Shown here one piece after another: positions 14,790-23,875 of a stretch of DNA of 64,000 bases (position 1 is its first letter; every line of letters starts with the position of its first letter). A model generated the notes under the pieces. That model ran no database searches. It was not told the origin of the DNA and saw nothing but the letters and a program-made list of their open reading frames with translations. Origin of the DNA: Humibacillus xanthopallidus (GTDB lineage Bacteria; Actinomycetota; Actinomycetes; Actinomycetales; Dermatophilaceae); the NCBI RefSeq assembly GCF_006717145.1, contig NZ_VFQF01000003.1:744001-808000 (forward strand), given 5' to 3'. A program made the translations under genes and the position numbers.

Positions 14790-17735
14790 TCAGATATGGC
14801 CCTCAGCGTCTCGCTCGATCGAACGGTGCACCATCCCGGCGAGCGCGACGCGGTTGGACACCCCGAGCTTGGCGAAGACGTGCCGCAGGTGGGTGTTCAC
14901 GGTGTGCGGCGAGATGTAGAGCCGTCTCGCGATGGCGCCCTTGGTCATCCCCTCTGCGACGAGGGCCGACACCGCCCGCTCCGTCGCGGACAGGCTCTGC
15001 CATCCCGTCGCCGGCCGGTGCCGCGAGCCGCGCGACCCGGGGTGGGCTCCGAGGTCGCGCATCCGCGCCCGCACCCGCACCGCCCACGCGTCGGCCCCGG
15101 CTCGTTCGAACCGCTCGAGAGCCTCTGCGAGCAGCGCGACCGCCTCATCCGTCCGGCGGACCCGGGCCAGAAGGCTCGCCGCGTCCTCGCAGGCACCGGT
15201 GTGCTCGAGCAGGAGCGTCGATCGCCGAGCCAGAGCCACCGCCTCCAGGGCGTGGTCGACGTCGCCCTCGGCCAACGCGGTGCACCTGAGGGCGACACTA
15301 CCCACCGTCGCGACCTCCGGCGCGAGAGCGGCTGCCGCCGCCATGCCCTCGGTCACCTCGACGGCCACGGAACGGTGGCCTGAGGCCAGCGCCAGGCGGA
15401 TGAGATCCGGCGCCAACCTCCGGTGGTAGTACGCACCCGCGTGCTCGACGTCGTAGCGCCAGCACCGCAGCAGCAGGTCGTAGGCGCCTGCGTTGTCGCC
15501 CTGCGCGGAGCGGAGGCCGGCGAGGGCGAAGGCGACGATGCCGGCGTTGTAGCTGAGCTCCGGACCCTCGAGCGACCCGGCGATCTTGGACGCCAGCGTC
15601 TGTGCGGTGCCCAGGTCGCCCACCGCCGTTGCGATGATGGTCTGGTAGGCGAGCGACTGGGACAGCAGGAGCGGGTGGTGCTTCTCACGAGCAGCCTCCT
15701 CACCGGCAACGAGCCGGGGACCGGCATCCTCCCACTCGCCGATCTCGAAGCACGCCTCGGCATCTGCCATCAACGTGTCGGCGAGCCACCAGCCGGAGCC
15801 GAACCCGTCGTCCAGCGCCTCGCGGTACGCCGCGCGCGCCTCGGCGACGAGGTCGCAGTCGAACAGCGACAGACCGAGGAAGAGCTTGGGCTGCAGCGGC
15901 AGCGGTCCGATCCGCGACGGGTCTGCGGCAAGGGCAGCCGCGCGCCGGGCGTGCACCAGGGCCTCGCCGAACCGGCCCTGTCGACCCACCGACACGACCA
16001 GTGCGGTCAGGGCAAGCACCGTGGCCGCGCCGACCCCCGTCCCCTCGGCTCGCGCCAGCGCTCGCCGCGACGCGGACTCGCCGCCGGCCGGGTCGCCGGA
16101 GTACGTCAGGGCCCAGCTCAGCTGGGCGAGCACCGGCACCTCCTCCACCGGCTCGAGCCGGGTCGGTGCGGTGAGCATGGCTCGGGCGACGGTGATGACC
16201 TCGGCAGCACGGTTCTGCAGCGCGAGCGCTCCGAGCAGCGAGAGGCGCAGCCTCGCGTCCACCGTGGGTGAGTGGGTCCGCGCGAGCACCGCCTCCGCCC
16301 GACTCGAAGCCTCCTCCACCTTCCCGGCGCGCAGCAGCGCCTCGACCACCTCCGCGGAGACCAGGTCGACGTCGGGGTGGCCACCGGGCAGCAGGGCCTC
16401 GGCGCGATGGAGGAGCTCGAGGCTGACCATCGGAGCGCCGGTCGACGCCTCACGAGCGGCGTCCCTCAGCCACGCGACCGCCTCGTCGTCACCCCGCTCG
16501 GCCCCGAGCACGAGGTGGTCTGCGACGTCGAGGGGCTCTGCTCCGGTGGACATGAGGGCGACCGCCGCCTCGCGGTGGAGCACCCGGCGGGTCGGCGCCG
16601 GGATGTGTCGGTAGATCGCGCTCTGGACGAGCTGGTGCCGGAAGACGACACGGTCCTCGGCCTCGTCGAGGAGGTGGGCATCGAAGGCGTCGGCGAGCAG
16701 CGCGGCGACCGTCGTGGGCCGTTGCCCGACGACGGCGGCGAGGTCGCGGATCCGCACGGCATCACCGAGCACCGCCGTCACCTGGAGCACGTCGAGCGTC
16801 GTGCGCGGCAGCTCTCCCAGCCGCCGCGCGACGAGGTCGCTGAACGAGGTGGGCAGCGTCGAGCTCGTCGCCTCGACACCGCTCCCCGAGCTCGCGAGCA
16901 GGTCTTCGTCGGCCAGCGACCGCAGCAGCGCCCTCGCCCATAGCGGGTTCCCTCCCGCCTGGTCGAGCATCCTCACCAAGGTGGGCCCCGGCGACCTGCC
17001 GAGCTCGAGGGCCGCGAGGGAGTGGACGTCGTCACGTGACAGGGGGGCCAGCCGGAGCGTGCGCGCGCCGGCCGACGCCAGGTCCTCGAGCACCCGCGCC
17101 ACGTCAGGAGACACGGGCGACGGGCGGAGCGTCACGACGACGAGGACCGGGGAGAACGGCATACGGCGGACGACGGCCGAGACGACCGACAGGCTGGCCG
17201 GATCCGACCAGTGGATGTCCTCCGCGACGAGCAGGACGGGCCGGTCGGCGCACGAAGCCTCGACGAGGTCGACGACCTCCTCGAGAGCTCTGAAGTGCAC
17301 GTCCCCGGCGGCGTGCTCCCCATCCGGGACGCCATGCGCCAGCAGCGCGACGATCGCGGTCCGGCGGGCGTCCGTCGAGCGCCCCCTCAGGTCGAGCGCG
17401 CCGGCCATCAGCCCGAACGGTCGCGTCCGCTCGAAGGGATGCGCCTGCCCGTGGAACACGCTCACCTGCCGGGCGCGGGCCTGTTCCTCGATGGCCTGAA
17501 CGAGGCGGCTCTTGCCGATGCCGGCCTCTCCCTCGATGACCAGCGCCGAAGCCCGTCCCTCGGCGAGAGCGCCGAGGGCTGCAGCGGCTGCGGCCAGCTC
17601 GGCCGCACGCCCCACGACACCGTCGTGCGAGGACACGGCCTCAGCCTGCCCGAGGACCCGAGGCGGCGTAGGCGTTTTTGAAGCAGGCGTGGGGCTCTGC
17701 GAGTCGACGCCTCTCGCGAGGTCCGACGGACGCAT
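14790..17735 (-). CDS. LuxR-family large ATP-binding regulator (LAL type)
   Basis: A 981-residue transcriptional regulator of the LAL/MalT-like class. The N-terminal AAA ATPase has Walker A GEAGIGKSRL (about 70-79) and Walker B VLLVAEDIHW. A long middle section of helical, TPR-like repeats spans about 400-880. The C-terminal LuxR helix-turn-helix is LSATERAVSALVAEGMTKGAIARRLYISPHTVNTHLRHVFAKLGVSNR. Such proteins activate transcription on binding a ligand and ATP. The start is uncertain: the ATG at 17735 lies within a palindromic site (17731-17753), and a downstream in-frame GTG before SSHDGVVGRAAEL, where the ATPase domain begins, is also possible. That site shares 14 bases with one upstream of the beta-propeller gene, a candidate target. 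Confidence 0.9.
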   Translation of the reverse strand: MRPSDLARGVDSQSPTPASKTPTPPRVLGQAEAVSSHDGVVGRAAELAAAAAALGALAEGRASALVIEGEAGIGKSRLVQAIEEQARARQVSVFHGQAHPFERTRPFGLMAGALDLRGRSTDARRTAIVALLAHGVPDGEHAAGDVHFRALEEVVDLVEASCADRPVLLVAEDIHWSDPASLSVVSAVVRRMPFSPVLVVVTLRPSPVSPDVARVLEDLASAGARTLRLAPLSRDDVHSLAALELGRSPGPTLVRMLDQAGGNPLWARALLRSLADEDLLASSGSGVEATSSTLPTSFSDLVARRLGELPRTTLDVLQVTAVLGDAVRIRDLAAVVGQRPTTVAALLADAFDAHLLDEAEDRVVFRHQLVQSAIYRHIPAPTRRVLHREAAVALMSTGAEPLDVADHLVLGAERGDDEAVAWLRDAAREASTGAPMVSLELLHRAEALLPGGHPDVDLVSAEVVEALLRAGKVEEASSRAEAVLARTHSPTVDARLRLSLLGALALQNRAAEVITVARAMLTAPTRLEPVEEVPVLAQLSWALTYSGDPAGGESASRRALARAEGTGVGAATVLALTALVVSVGRQGRFGEALVHARRAAALAADPSRIGPLPLQPKLFLGLSLFDCDLVAEARAAYREALDDGFGSGWWLADTLMADAEACFEIGEWEDAGPRLVAGEEAAREKHHPLLLSQSLAYQTIIATAVGDLGTAQTLASKIAGSLEGPELSYNAGIVAFALAGLRSAQGDNAGAYDLLLRCWRYDVEHAGAYYHRRLAPDLIRLALASGHRSVAVEVTEGMAAAAALAPEVATVGSVALRCTALAEGDVDHALEAVALARRSTLLLEHTGACEDAASLLARVRRTDEAVALLAEALERFERAGADAWAVRVRARMRDLGAHPGSRGSRHRPATGWQSLSATERAVSALVAEGMTKGAIARRLYISPHTVNTHLRHVFAKLGVSNRVALAGMVHRSIERDAEGHI

Positions 17736-17753
17736 CCCGCGATCGAGTGATGT
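17731..17753. promoter_or_regulatory. Operator-like imperfect palindrome
   Basis: CGATCGAGTGATGT (17740-17753) is identical to the right half and centre of the perfect palindrome at 19912-19935. The left half here matches at 8 of 11 positions. It lies between the divergent LAL regulator and the gene at 17814 and may be bound by that regulator. Confidence 0.55.
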
Positions 17754-17813
17754 TTCCGTCCGAAACGGTCCGTAGGTTCGCCATCATCGGCGCACGAGTG
17801 GGAGGAGACCCTC

Positions 17814-18179
17814 ATGCCGGCGATCGCGTTCGCGACCCTGTTGTCGCCCGGAAGGGCCGAGGTCGATCGGCTCGCGATGGAGTCGTGCTGGCGGGGGAAG
17901 AGGCGGGAGGCCTACGAGGACGCCCGCCGTCGCGCCGGAATCACGAAGGAGTCGGTGTGGCTCCAGGCGACGCCGAGCGGCGACCTCGCCGTGGTCTACA
18001 TCGAGGCGGACGACATCGGCCGCGCCATGGTCGTCATCGGCGAGTCGCAGGAGCCCTTCGACCAGTGGTTCCGCGAGTGCCTGCAGGACGTCCACGGCAT
18101 CGCGCTCGCGGCGGGGTTCGCAGCGCCGGTACCGGTCCTCGACTTCGACGTCGACCGCCCCGGCCTGGCCGAACCCTGA
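17814..18179 (+). CDS. Small conserved protein, DUF6176-like
   Basis: A 121-residue soluble protein without signal or membrane span. The pattern VWLQATPSGDLAVVYIEADDIGRAMVVIGES, then PFDQWFRECLQDVHGI, resembles small dimeric alpha/beta-barrel proteins annotated DUF6176. I recall no proven activity. The ATG at 17814 is preceded by GGAGGAGACCCTC, a strong ribosome binding site. It is divergent from the LAL regulator and shares its upstream operator-like site. Confidence 0.6.
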   Translation: MPAIAFATLLSPGRAEVDRLAMESCWRGKRREAYEDARRRAGITKESVWLQATPSGDLAVVYIEADDIGRAMVVIGESQEPFDQWFRECLQDVHGIALAAGFAAPVPVLDFDVDRPGLAEP

Positions 18180-18219
18180 GCGGAGCACCCGCCGCTCGCG
18201 GGCGGGTCGCACGCGGCAA

Positions 18220-18261
18220 CGCCCGCCCTCCGTCGACCCCTGCCGGGCCGGAGGGCGGGCG
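18220..18261. terminator. Bidirectional hairpin terminator
   Basis: Perfect 13-base arms CGCCCGCCCTCCG (18220-18232) and its complement (18249-18261) lie between the converging genes ending at 18179 and 18276. Confidence 0.75.
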
Positions 18262-18275
18262 CCGCGTTCGTGGGG

Positions 18276-19841
18276 CTACTTGCCGTTCACGCTGAACGCG
18301 TAGACCGCACCACCCGGACGCGGATCCGGCCCGAACGGCGCGTAGCCGGTGCCCCAGTAGACGGTGCTGCCGACCACGGATGCGCCGGAGTAGCAGGTGT
18401 CACCCGATGTGAAGTCCCAGAGGACTGCGCCGGACGATGCCTTGAGCGCGTACATGTGCCCGTCGGCATCGGCGGAGCATCCGAAGACGACACCGTCGAC
18501 TGCCGTCACCGGGCCGGGGGCGCCGGCTCCGGACGAGGCTGCGGTGGTCCACATGATGCGGCCCGTGGCGGCGTCGAGGCCGGACCAGCCACCGGCGGTG
18601 GTGACGCTGCCGTCCTTGAGGGTCCAGGGCTTGGCCTCGCTGTTGGCGTTGGCCGTGTAGACCCTCGACCCGTCGACGGCAGAACCCCACTGGAGTCCGC
18701 CACCGACGCCGCCCGTGCCGGCCTGCGTCGACCAGATCACGGCCCCGGTGTCCGGGTTGACGGCCCAGTACTTGCCGGACTTCTGGCCGGCGCCGACGTA
18801 CTCCGTGCCCTTGACCTTGTAGAGGGTCGGGGCCTGGCCGAAGTCGAAGTCAGGGCCGGGGTCGTTGGGGCAGTCGGCTGTCGGCTCGGTGAACCCGGGC
18901 AGGAAGGGTATGCCGCAGGCGAGGTTCCATGCGTCACTGGGCAGTGCGCGCATCGACCACTTCACGGCGCCGGTGCTCAGGTCGAGCGAGACGATCGCGT
19001 CGAACATGTCCGCCGCGTCGATGCACGCGGCGCGAGCTGCGTCGTCGGGGGCGGTCGACAGGCAGGTGGTCGCCGAGTCGGGGATCGAGTAGTTGTTGCC
19101 CGTCGCGATGTAGAGCGAGTTGCGCTTGAGGTCGACGGCAGGGGCCGAACCCCAGACCGATCCGCCCGTGTAGCCGGCGGGCACCGTGTAGGTGACCCAC
19201 TTGATGAGGCCGGTGGCGGCCTCGACGGCCATCATCTGGCCCCGGAAGGTCAGCGGGTAGCCGAACCTGACGAGGGCCTCCTCGTAGGAAGCGACCCCGA
19301 CGTATGCCGTGCCGCCCACGACGGTCGCCGACTGCGTGAGGATGGGGTAGCCGCCCGCGACCTTCGTCTTCCAGGCCAGAGCGCCGGTCGTCTTGTTGAT
19401 CCCGAGCAGGTAGCCGTCCGGGCTGAACGCCTTTCCCGCCTGGTCGCCGAGGACGAGGATGTCGCCGGCGATGGCGGGCGTCGCCCGCGAGTAGTCGCCC
19501 GCGATGCCCGTGACACCGGCGATGCTTGTCTGCCACCTGACGATGCCCGTGGCCGCATCGATGGCGTAGAGGAACCCGGCGTCGTCCGGGACGTAGACGA
19601 CGCCCTTCTCGACGGCGGGTGTCGCCGAGACGTTGCCCGCGGTCGTGGTCTTCCACTTGACCGCGAGAGAGCCGACGTTGCCGACCCCGAGACCAGAGCC
19701 GGGGTTGTAGCGGCTGTTGGAGGTGTCGAACCCCCACGAGCTCCACGAGTCGGCACGAACGGCCGCGGTCGAGGGAGCGATGATGACCATGCCGAGCAGT
19801 GCGGCTGTCGCAGCCGCCAGCAGGGCGCGTGAAGACTTCAC
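18276..19841 (-). CDS. Exported PQQ-type beta-propeller protein (polyvinyl-alcohol-dehydrogenase-like)
   Basis: A 521-residue exported protein. The GTG at 19841 is preceded by AGGAGGCACAG and gives VKSSRALLAAATAALLGMVIIAPSTAAVRA, a Sec signal; the ATG at 19856 overlaps that ribosome binding site and was rejected. The mature part is a propeller of PQQ-binding-like repeats: LYAIDAATGIVRWQT, LLGINKTTGALAWKT, MMAVEAATGLIKWVT, IVSLDLSTGAVKWSM, YWAVNPDTGAVIWST, MYALKASSGAVLWDF. Extra Cys pairs (TTCLSTAPDDAARAAC, LACGIPF) suggest disulphides. Polyvinyl alcohol dehydrogenases have this fold, usually with a cytochrome c domain. No CxxCH is present here, so the electron acceptor, or even catalysis, is uncertain. 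Confidence 0.8.
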   Translation of the reverse strand: MKSSRALLAAATAALLGMVIIAPSTAAVRADSWSSWGFDTSNSRYNPGSGLGVGNVGSLAVKWKTTTAGNVSATPAVEKGVVYVPDDAGFLYAIDAATGIVRWQTSIAGVTGIAGDYSRATPAIAGDILVLGDQAGKAFSPDGYLLGINKTTGALAWKTKVAGGYPILTQSATVVGGTAYVGVASYEEALVRFGYPLTFRGQMMAVEAATGLIKWVTYTVPAGYTGGSVWGSAPAVDLKRNSLYIATGNNYSIPDSATTCLSTAPDDAARAACIDAADMFDAIVSLDLSTGAVKWSMRALPSDAWNLACGIPFLPGFTEPTADCPNDPGPDFDFGQAPTLYKVKGTEYVGAGQKSGKYWAVNPDTGAVIWSTQAGTGGVGGGLQWGSAVDGSRVYTANANSEAKPWTLKDGSVTTAGGWSGLDAATGRIMWTTAASSGAGAPGPVTAVDGVVFGCSADADGHMYALKASSGAVLWDFTSGDTCYSGASVVGSTVYWGTGYAPFGPDPRPGGAVYAFSVNGK

Positions 19842-19911
19842 CTGTGCCTCCTGCATCTGCGGCGCCGGACGGCGCTCGCGGTGCTCATCGTCGTCTCGCG
19901 TGACGGGCCGG

Positions 19912-19935
19912 CACATCACTCGATCGAGTGATGTG
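19912..19935. promoter_or_regulatory. Perfect 24-bp palindrome upstream of the beta-propeller gene
   Basis: The sequence reads CACATCACTCGA followed by its exact complement. Complementarity continues outward to 17 of 18 positions per arm. It lies about 70 bp upstream of the GTG start at 19841, a fitting operator position. Fourteen bases recur at 17740-17753 beside the LAL regulator. Confidence 0.65.
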
Positions 19936-20004
19936 TCGGCCCGGCCCCGGCTCGATGCGCGAGGTGCGCCCGGGGCCCCCGACCGTGCGCGCCCCTGAGG
20001 TGCC

Positions 20005-21267
20005 TCAGCAGGGGACGATGTTGTGCTCAGGGCCGAAGGGGAACTTCGTGATGTTCTCGGCGCCGTCCTCGCCGACGACGAGGATGTCGTGCTCGCGGTA
20101 GCCACCCGCGCCGGGCTGCCCGTCGAGGACGGTGATCATCGGCTCCATCGACACGACCATGCCCGGCTCGAGGACGGTGTCGATGTCCTCGCGCAGCTCG
20201 AGGCCCGCCTCGCGGCCGTAGTAGTGCGAGAGGACGCCGAAGGAGTGGCCGTAGCCGAAGGTGCGGTTGGGCAGCAGGCCGTGGCTGACGTAGATCTCGT
20301 TGAGCTCTGCGGCGATGTCCTTGCAGACGGCGCCGGGCTTGATGAGCTCGAGACCGCGCCGGTGTACCTCGACGTTGATGTCCCACAGCTGAAGGGAGCG
20401 TGCGTCCGGCTCCCCGAGGAACAGTGTCCGCTCGAGCGCGGTGTAGTAGCCCGAGGTCATCGGGAAGCAGTTGAGCGAGAGGATGTCGCCGCGCTGCAGC
20501 CTGCGGGTCGTCGCCCAGTTGTGGGCGCCGTCGGTGTTGATGCCGGACTGGAACCACACCCACGTGTCCCGGATCTCGGAGTCGGGGAAGGTGCGCGCGA
20601 TCTCGTGGACCATGGCCTCGGTGCCGATGAGCGCGACCTCGTACTCCGTGATGCCCTCGCGGATGGCGGCCTTGATGGCCTCTCCGCCGAGGTCACCGAT
20701 CCGCGCGCCGTGCCTGATGACCTCGATCTCCTCGGCCGACTTCACCATGCGCTGGCGCATGGCGTCCTGGGCCACGTCGACGAGCTCGGCGCCGCCGAGG
20801 GCGGCCTGGAGCCTGGCGTGGGAGTCGAGCGGAAGGGTGTCGAACTCGACCCCGACCCGCCTGGGTGTGATGCCCCGCTGCGCGAGGGCCTCGTGGACCC
20901 CGTGCTGGAAGTTGTCGCGGCGCCAGTCCGTGTAGACGATGTTCTCCCCGTAGCTGCGCCGCCACGGCATACCGGCGTCGATGTTGGCGGTGACGCTCAC
21001 CTGCTCGGTGGGCGTCACGACGAGGGCGTAGGAGCGGCCGAAGTAGGTGAAGAGGAAGTCCGAGTAGTACTTGATGCCGTGGTAGGACGTCAGCACGACG
21101 GCGTCGAGGCCCTTGTCGGCCATGATCCGGCGCAGGCCCGAGAGCCGGCGCTCGAACTCGGCGTCCGAGAAGGTCAGCGGCACCTTCGCGCCGTTGTGCA
21201 GCTCCTTGAGCCGCTCGAGCTCGCTCACCGAGGTGACGGGTGAGCTGATGGCGGGGGCGAGGGTCAT
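20005..21267 (-). CDS. Creatinase (creatine amidinohydrolase)
   Basis: Hydrolyses creatine to sarcosine and urea (EC 3.5.3.3). The 420-residue cytoplasmic enzyme has the M24 pita-bread fold without the metal ligands of aminopeptidase P. Stretches match what I recall of Pseudomonas creatinase nearly word for word: LTSYHGIKYYSDFLF, WFQSGINTDGAHN, GDILSLNCFPMTSGYYTALERTLFL, RTFGYGHSFGVLSHYYGREAG and LREDIDTVLEPGMVVSMEPMI. Start ATG 21267 has AAAGGAGAACACC upstream. It lies 27 bp after the creatininase gene and is surely cotranscribed. The sarcosine it makes is the substrate of SoxBDAG encoded at 27.7-33 kb. Confidence 0.96.
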   Translation of the reverse strand: MTLAPAISSPVTSVSELERLKELHNGAKVPLTFSDAEFERRLSGLRRIMADKGLDAVVLTSYHGIKYYSDFLFTYFGRSYALVVTPTEQVSVTANIDAGMPWRRSYGENIVYTDWRRDNFQHGVHEALAQRGITPRRVGVEFDTLPLDSHARLQAALGGAELVDVAQDAMRQRMVKSAEEIEVIRHGARIGDLGGEAIKAAIREGITEYEVALIGTEAMVHEIARTFPDSEIRDTWVWFQSGINTDGAHNWATTRRLQRGDILSLNCFPMTSGYYTALERTLFLGEPDARSLQLWDINVEVHRRGLELIKPGAVCKDIAAELNEIYVSHGLLPNRTFGYGHSFGVLSHYYGREAGLELREDIDTVLEPGMVVSMEPMITVLDGQPGAGGYREHDILVVGEDGAENITKFPFGPEHNIVPC

Positions 21268-21294
21268 GGTGTTCTCCTTTGAAGCGGTCGTAGG

Positions 21295-22119
21295 TCAGGC
21301 GGTGGCGAAGGCAGGGGTCTGGGCGAGGGTCTCGGCGGGGGTCTGGGGACGGACAGCGAGCTCGGGTCCGAGCGCGGCGGTGAGCGCGGCGGACGTCCGG
21401 TCGAGCAGCAGCCGTCCGGCCTCCTCCGACGCGGACGCGGCGGAGGAGAGGCAGCCCGAGGCGGGCGTGAGCTCCGGTCGCACGGGCAGCCGGTCGAAGC
21501 GCGGCAGCTGGGCGGCGGGCAGGTCCATGACGCGGTCGAGGTGGACCAGCTCGGGGTGCAGGTGCAGCATGAGCGAGGTCTCGAGGACGCCGCCGTGCTC
21601 GACGTCCCAGCCGGGGAAGGTTCCCCGGTAGATCTCCTCGATCGTCGCCTCGTCGACGAAGTCCCAGTAGGAGAGGAGGATCGCCGAGACGTCCTCGCCG
21701 CGCTGGGACAGCTGCGCCGTCGCCTGCTCGACCCCCTCGTAGAGGAACTGGTAGTTCTCGAAGTGGCCGTTGAGGAAGACGACCTTGGTGGCGCCGTGGC
21801 GGGCGAGCTCGAGGGTGAGCGTGCGGGCGATCGCGATGACCGTGGCCGCGTCGAGGCTCGTCGTGCCGCCCAGGTGGTTGCCGCCGCCGGAGCGCTGCTG
21901 CGACTTGTAGCCGTAGGTGACCGGCGCCGCGACGATGCCGCCGACCGACTCGGCGAGCCGACGGCTCATCGCCTTGGCGAGGACGACATCGGTGCTGAGC
22001 GGCAGGTGCGGTCCGTGCTGCTCGATCGCGCCGACGGGGACGATGACCGGCGCTCCGCTCCCGACGAGGTCGCGGTAGGTGAAGGCGTCGAGCTCCTCCA
22101 TGAGGACGGTGGTGGGCAT
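21295..22119 (-). CDS. Creatininase (creatinine amidohydrolase)
   Basis: Opens creatinine to creatine (EC 3.5.2.10). The 274-residue protein carries the metal-binding family motifs VPVGAIEQHGPHLPLSTDV (Glu, His and Asp ligands), YGYKSQQRSGGGNHLGGTTSLD, VVFLNGHFEN, LSYWDFV and GWDVEHGGVLETSLML. These match creatininases rather than the related mycofactocin protein MftE. Start ATG 22119 follows GAGGAGCTGAC. It is first in a two-gene unit with creatinase; a hairpin at 22241-22273 separates it from the permease gene upstream. Confidence 0.95.
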   Translation of the reverse strand: MPTTVLMEELDAFTYRDLVGSGAPVIVPVGAIEQHGPHLPLSTDVVLAKAMSRRLAESVGGIVAAPVTYGYKSQQRSGGGNHLGGTTSLDAATVIAIARTLTLELARHGATKVVFLNGHFENYQFLYEGVEQATAQLSQRGEDVSAILLSYWDFVDEATIEEIYRGTFPGWDVEHGGVLETSLMLHLHPELVHLDRVMDLPAAQLPRFDRLPVRPELTPASGCLSSAASASEEAGRLLLDRTSAALTAALGPELAVRPQTPAETLAQTPAFATA

Positions 22120-22144
22120 GTCAGCTCCTCGGAAGCGGGCGTGG

Positions 22145-22176
22145 GTCAGTGAAGTCGGTGAAGTCAGTGAAGTCGG
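22145..22176 (+). repeat. Short tandem repeat GTGAAGTCR
   Basis: Three near-identical 9-base units (GTGAAGTCG, GTGAAGTCA, GTGAAGTCG) lie between the creatininase start and the terminator hairpin. They could be a local operator array or slippage product. Confidence 0.4.
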
Positions 22177-22240
22177 TGGGATCGCCGGGTCGGCGGGGGT
22201 CGTTGGGAGAGAGCGGGTTCCGCTCGGCCCGATGCCGTAT

Positions 22241-22273
22241 GCGGTGGGGTGGAGCTCGTGCCCACCCCACCGC
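22241..22273. terminator. Hairpin terminator of the permease gene
   Basis: Perfect 12-base arms GCGGTGGGGTGG (22241-22252) and CCACCCCACCGC (22262-22273) lie just past the permease stop at 22289, reading leftward. Confidence 0.7.
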
Positions 22274-22288
22274 GGGCGGTCGTACGGG

Positions 22289-23875
22289 TCAGCCCAGGGC
22301 AGCGGGAGCGGCGGCTGCGGGTTCAGCGACAGTGGCTCCCACAGGAACCGCCGTCCGGCCGTGCTCCGGTGCGCAGGCGTCGCCGTGGTCGCGCAGGTAG
22401 TCCTCGTCGGTCACGGTGGGCTTGATCCCGATGGGCACACCGGCGTGGATGCGCTCGCGGAACCGGGGGTAGGCGAGGGCGAAGTAGACCGTGCCCGAGG
22501 TGACGGTGCCGGCCAGCCACGAGAGGTCGACGCCGCCCATCGCCGTGGCGATGGGCCCCTGGAAGACGGGGAGCGTGCCGTACATGAACAGCCAGGTCGC
22601 GAAGAGGCCGACGACGAAGGCGATGATCGCCGACGGGTTGACCGCCTTGAGGCGCGAGTCGCGGGGGCTGAGGAAGAGGTAGCCGTAGTCCTTGTGACGT
22701 CGCTCGAAGCCGAAGTAGTGGACCGCGATGATCCCGCCCCAGGTGGCGACCCAGGCGACGATCGCGGCGAGCCAGTTGTCGAGCAGCGTCGCGAAGTCGC
22801 TCGCGAAGAGGAACAGGACGACGGCTCCCATCGACAGGACCCCGACGAGGATGGACAGCTTCTTGCGCGAGATCCGCACGTCGAGGGCCTGGAACGCGAC
22901 GCCGAAGGTGTAGAGGTTGATGATGTTCGTCGCGATCGGTCCGTGGATGACGAGCAGGATGACGGGGATCGCGAGGACGCCGAAGCTCTTGACGACGAGC
23001 TGGCCCGGGTCGACCGAGCCGCTCAGCGTCGCGAGGCTGGCGCCGAGCAGACCCAGCCACACGACCGGCAGGAACTGTCCGAGGACCGACGCGGCATACA
23101 GCTTCCTCTTCGGCACGGTCGTGGAGACGAACCGGGAGTAGTCGGGGGCGTAGGTGAACCAGCCGATGCCCCAACCGATTCCGATGACGGTCATGATCGC
23201 CGACATCGCGGCGAAGCGCTCTCCGCCCTGGAGGACGTGGCCAGCGGGGCCGGCGTAGCTCCAGTCGATCGGCAGCTTGGTCCAGGCGACGACGGACATC
23301 GCGACGAGGATGAGCAGGGTCGGCGGCATCGTGATGCGCTCGAACTTCGCGATCGCGCTGTAGCCGCGGTAGCAGATGGCGACCTGCACGGTCATGATGA
23401 CGGCGGCGATCGCGACCTTCCACGGCAGGTTGGACTGCGTCGGGTCCACCCAGCCGATGAGGCCGAAGAGCGCCATGACGAGGTCGAGGATCACCCAGGT
23501 GTTGACCGCCGACCACCCGACGGCGACGATCGCCTGGATCGCGGCCGGCAGGTAGGCGCCGCGCCGCCCGAAGGCTCCACGGGCCAGCAGCATGCCGGTG
23601 GCCCCGGTCTTCTGGCCGAGCAGCACGAAGAAGCCGAAGCCGACCATGCCGATGATGTTGCCGAGGATGAGCACGATCATCGTGTCCCAGAGCCCCAGGC
23701 CGAGGGCGATGCCGAGGGCGCCGAGGATCCAGTTGATGGGGGCGACGTTGGCGCCGGCCCAGATCCAGAACTGTCCGGAGACCTTGGTCGTGCGGGCCGA
23801 CTCCGGGACGGGCTGCAGCATGTCTTCGACGGTCTGCGTGACGTCTTCCGAGTGGCTTTCAGTGGAAAGGCTCAT
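22289..23875 (-). CDS. NCS1-family purine/cytosine-type permease, probably for creatinine or creatine
   Basis: A 528-residue inner-membrane transporter of the NCS1 (CodB/Fur-like) family with about twelve hydrophobic segments. Family features are FWIWAGANVAPINWILGALGIALGLGLWD at the first helix, GQKTGATGMLLARGAFGRRGAYLPA, and WGIGWFTYAPDYSRFV in the middle. The tail from about residue 490 is Ala/Pro-rich and probably cytoplasmic. NCS1 carriers import nucleobases, hydantoins and related ring compounds, so creatinine fits both chemistry and context; that substrate is inferred. The ATG at 23875 (MSLSTESHSEDV) was taken over upstream codons because the family N-terminus follows. It is divergent from a PucR-type regulator gene. 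Confidence 0.88.
   Translation of the reverse strand: MSLSTESHSEDVTQTVEDMLQPVPESARTTKVSGQFWIWAGANVAPINWILGALGIALGLGLWDTMIVLILGNIIGMVGFGFFVLLGQKTGATGMLLARGAFGRRGAYLPAAIQAIVAVGWSAVNTWVILDLVMALFGLIGWVDPTQSNLPWKVAIAAVIMTVQVAICYRGYSAIAKFERITMPPTLLILVAMSVVAWTKLPIDWSYAGPAGHVLQGGERFAAMSAIMTVIGIGWGIGWFTYAPDYSRFVSTTVPKRKLYAASVLGQFLPVVWLGLLGASLATLSGSVDPGQLVVKSFGVLAIPVILLVIHGPIATNIINLYTFGVAFQALDVRISRKKLSILVGVLSMGAVVLFLFASDFATLLDNWLAAIVAWVATWGGIIAVHYFGFERRHKDYGYLFLSPRDSRLKAVNPSAIIAFVVGLFATWLFMYGTLPVFQGPIATAMGGVDLSWLAGTVTSGTVYFALAYPRFRERIHAGVPIGIKPTVTDEDYLRDHGDACAPEHGRTAVPVGATVAEPAAAAPAALG

Noticed and set aside
20005-21267. Xaa-Pro aminopeptidase
   Set aside because: Same fold, but the sequence follows creatinase closely over its whole length and lies next to creatininase.
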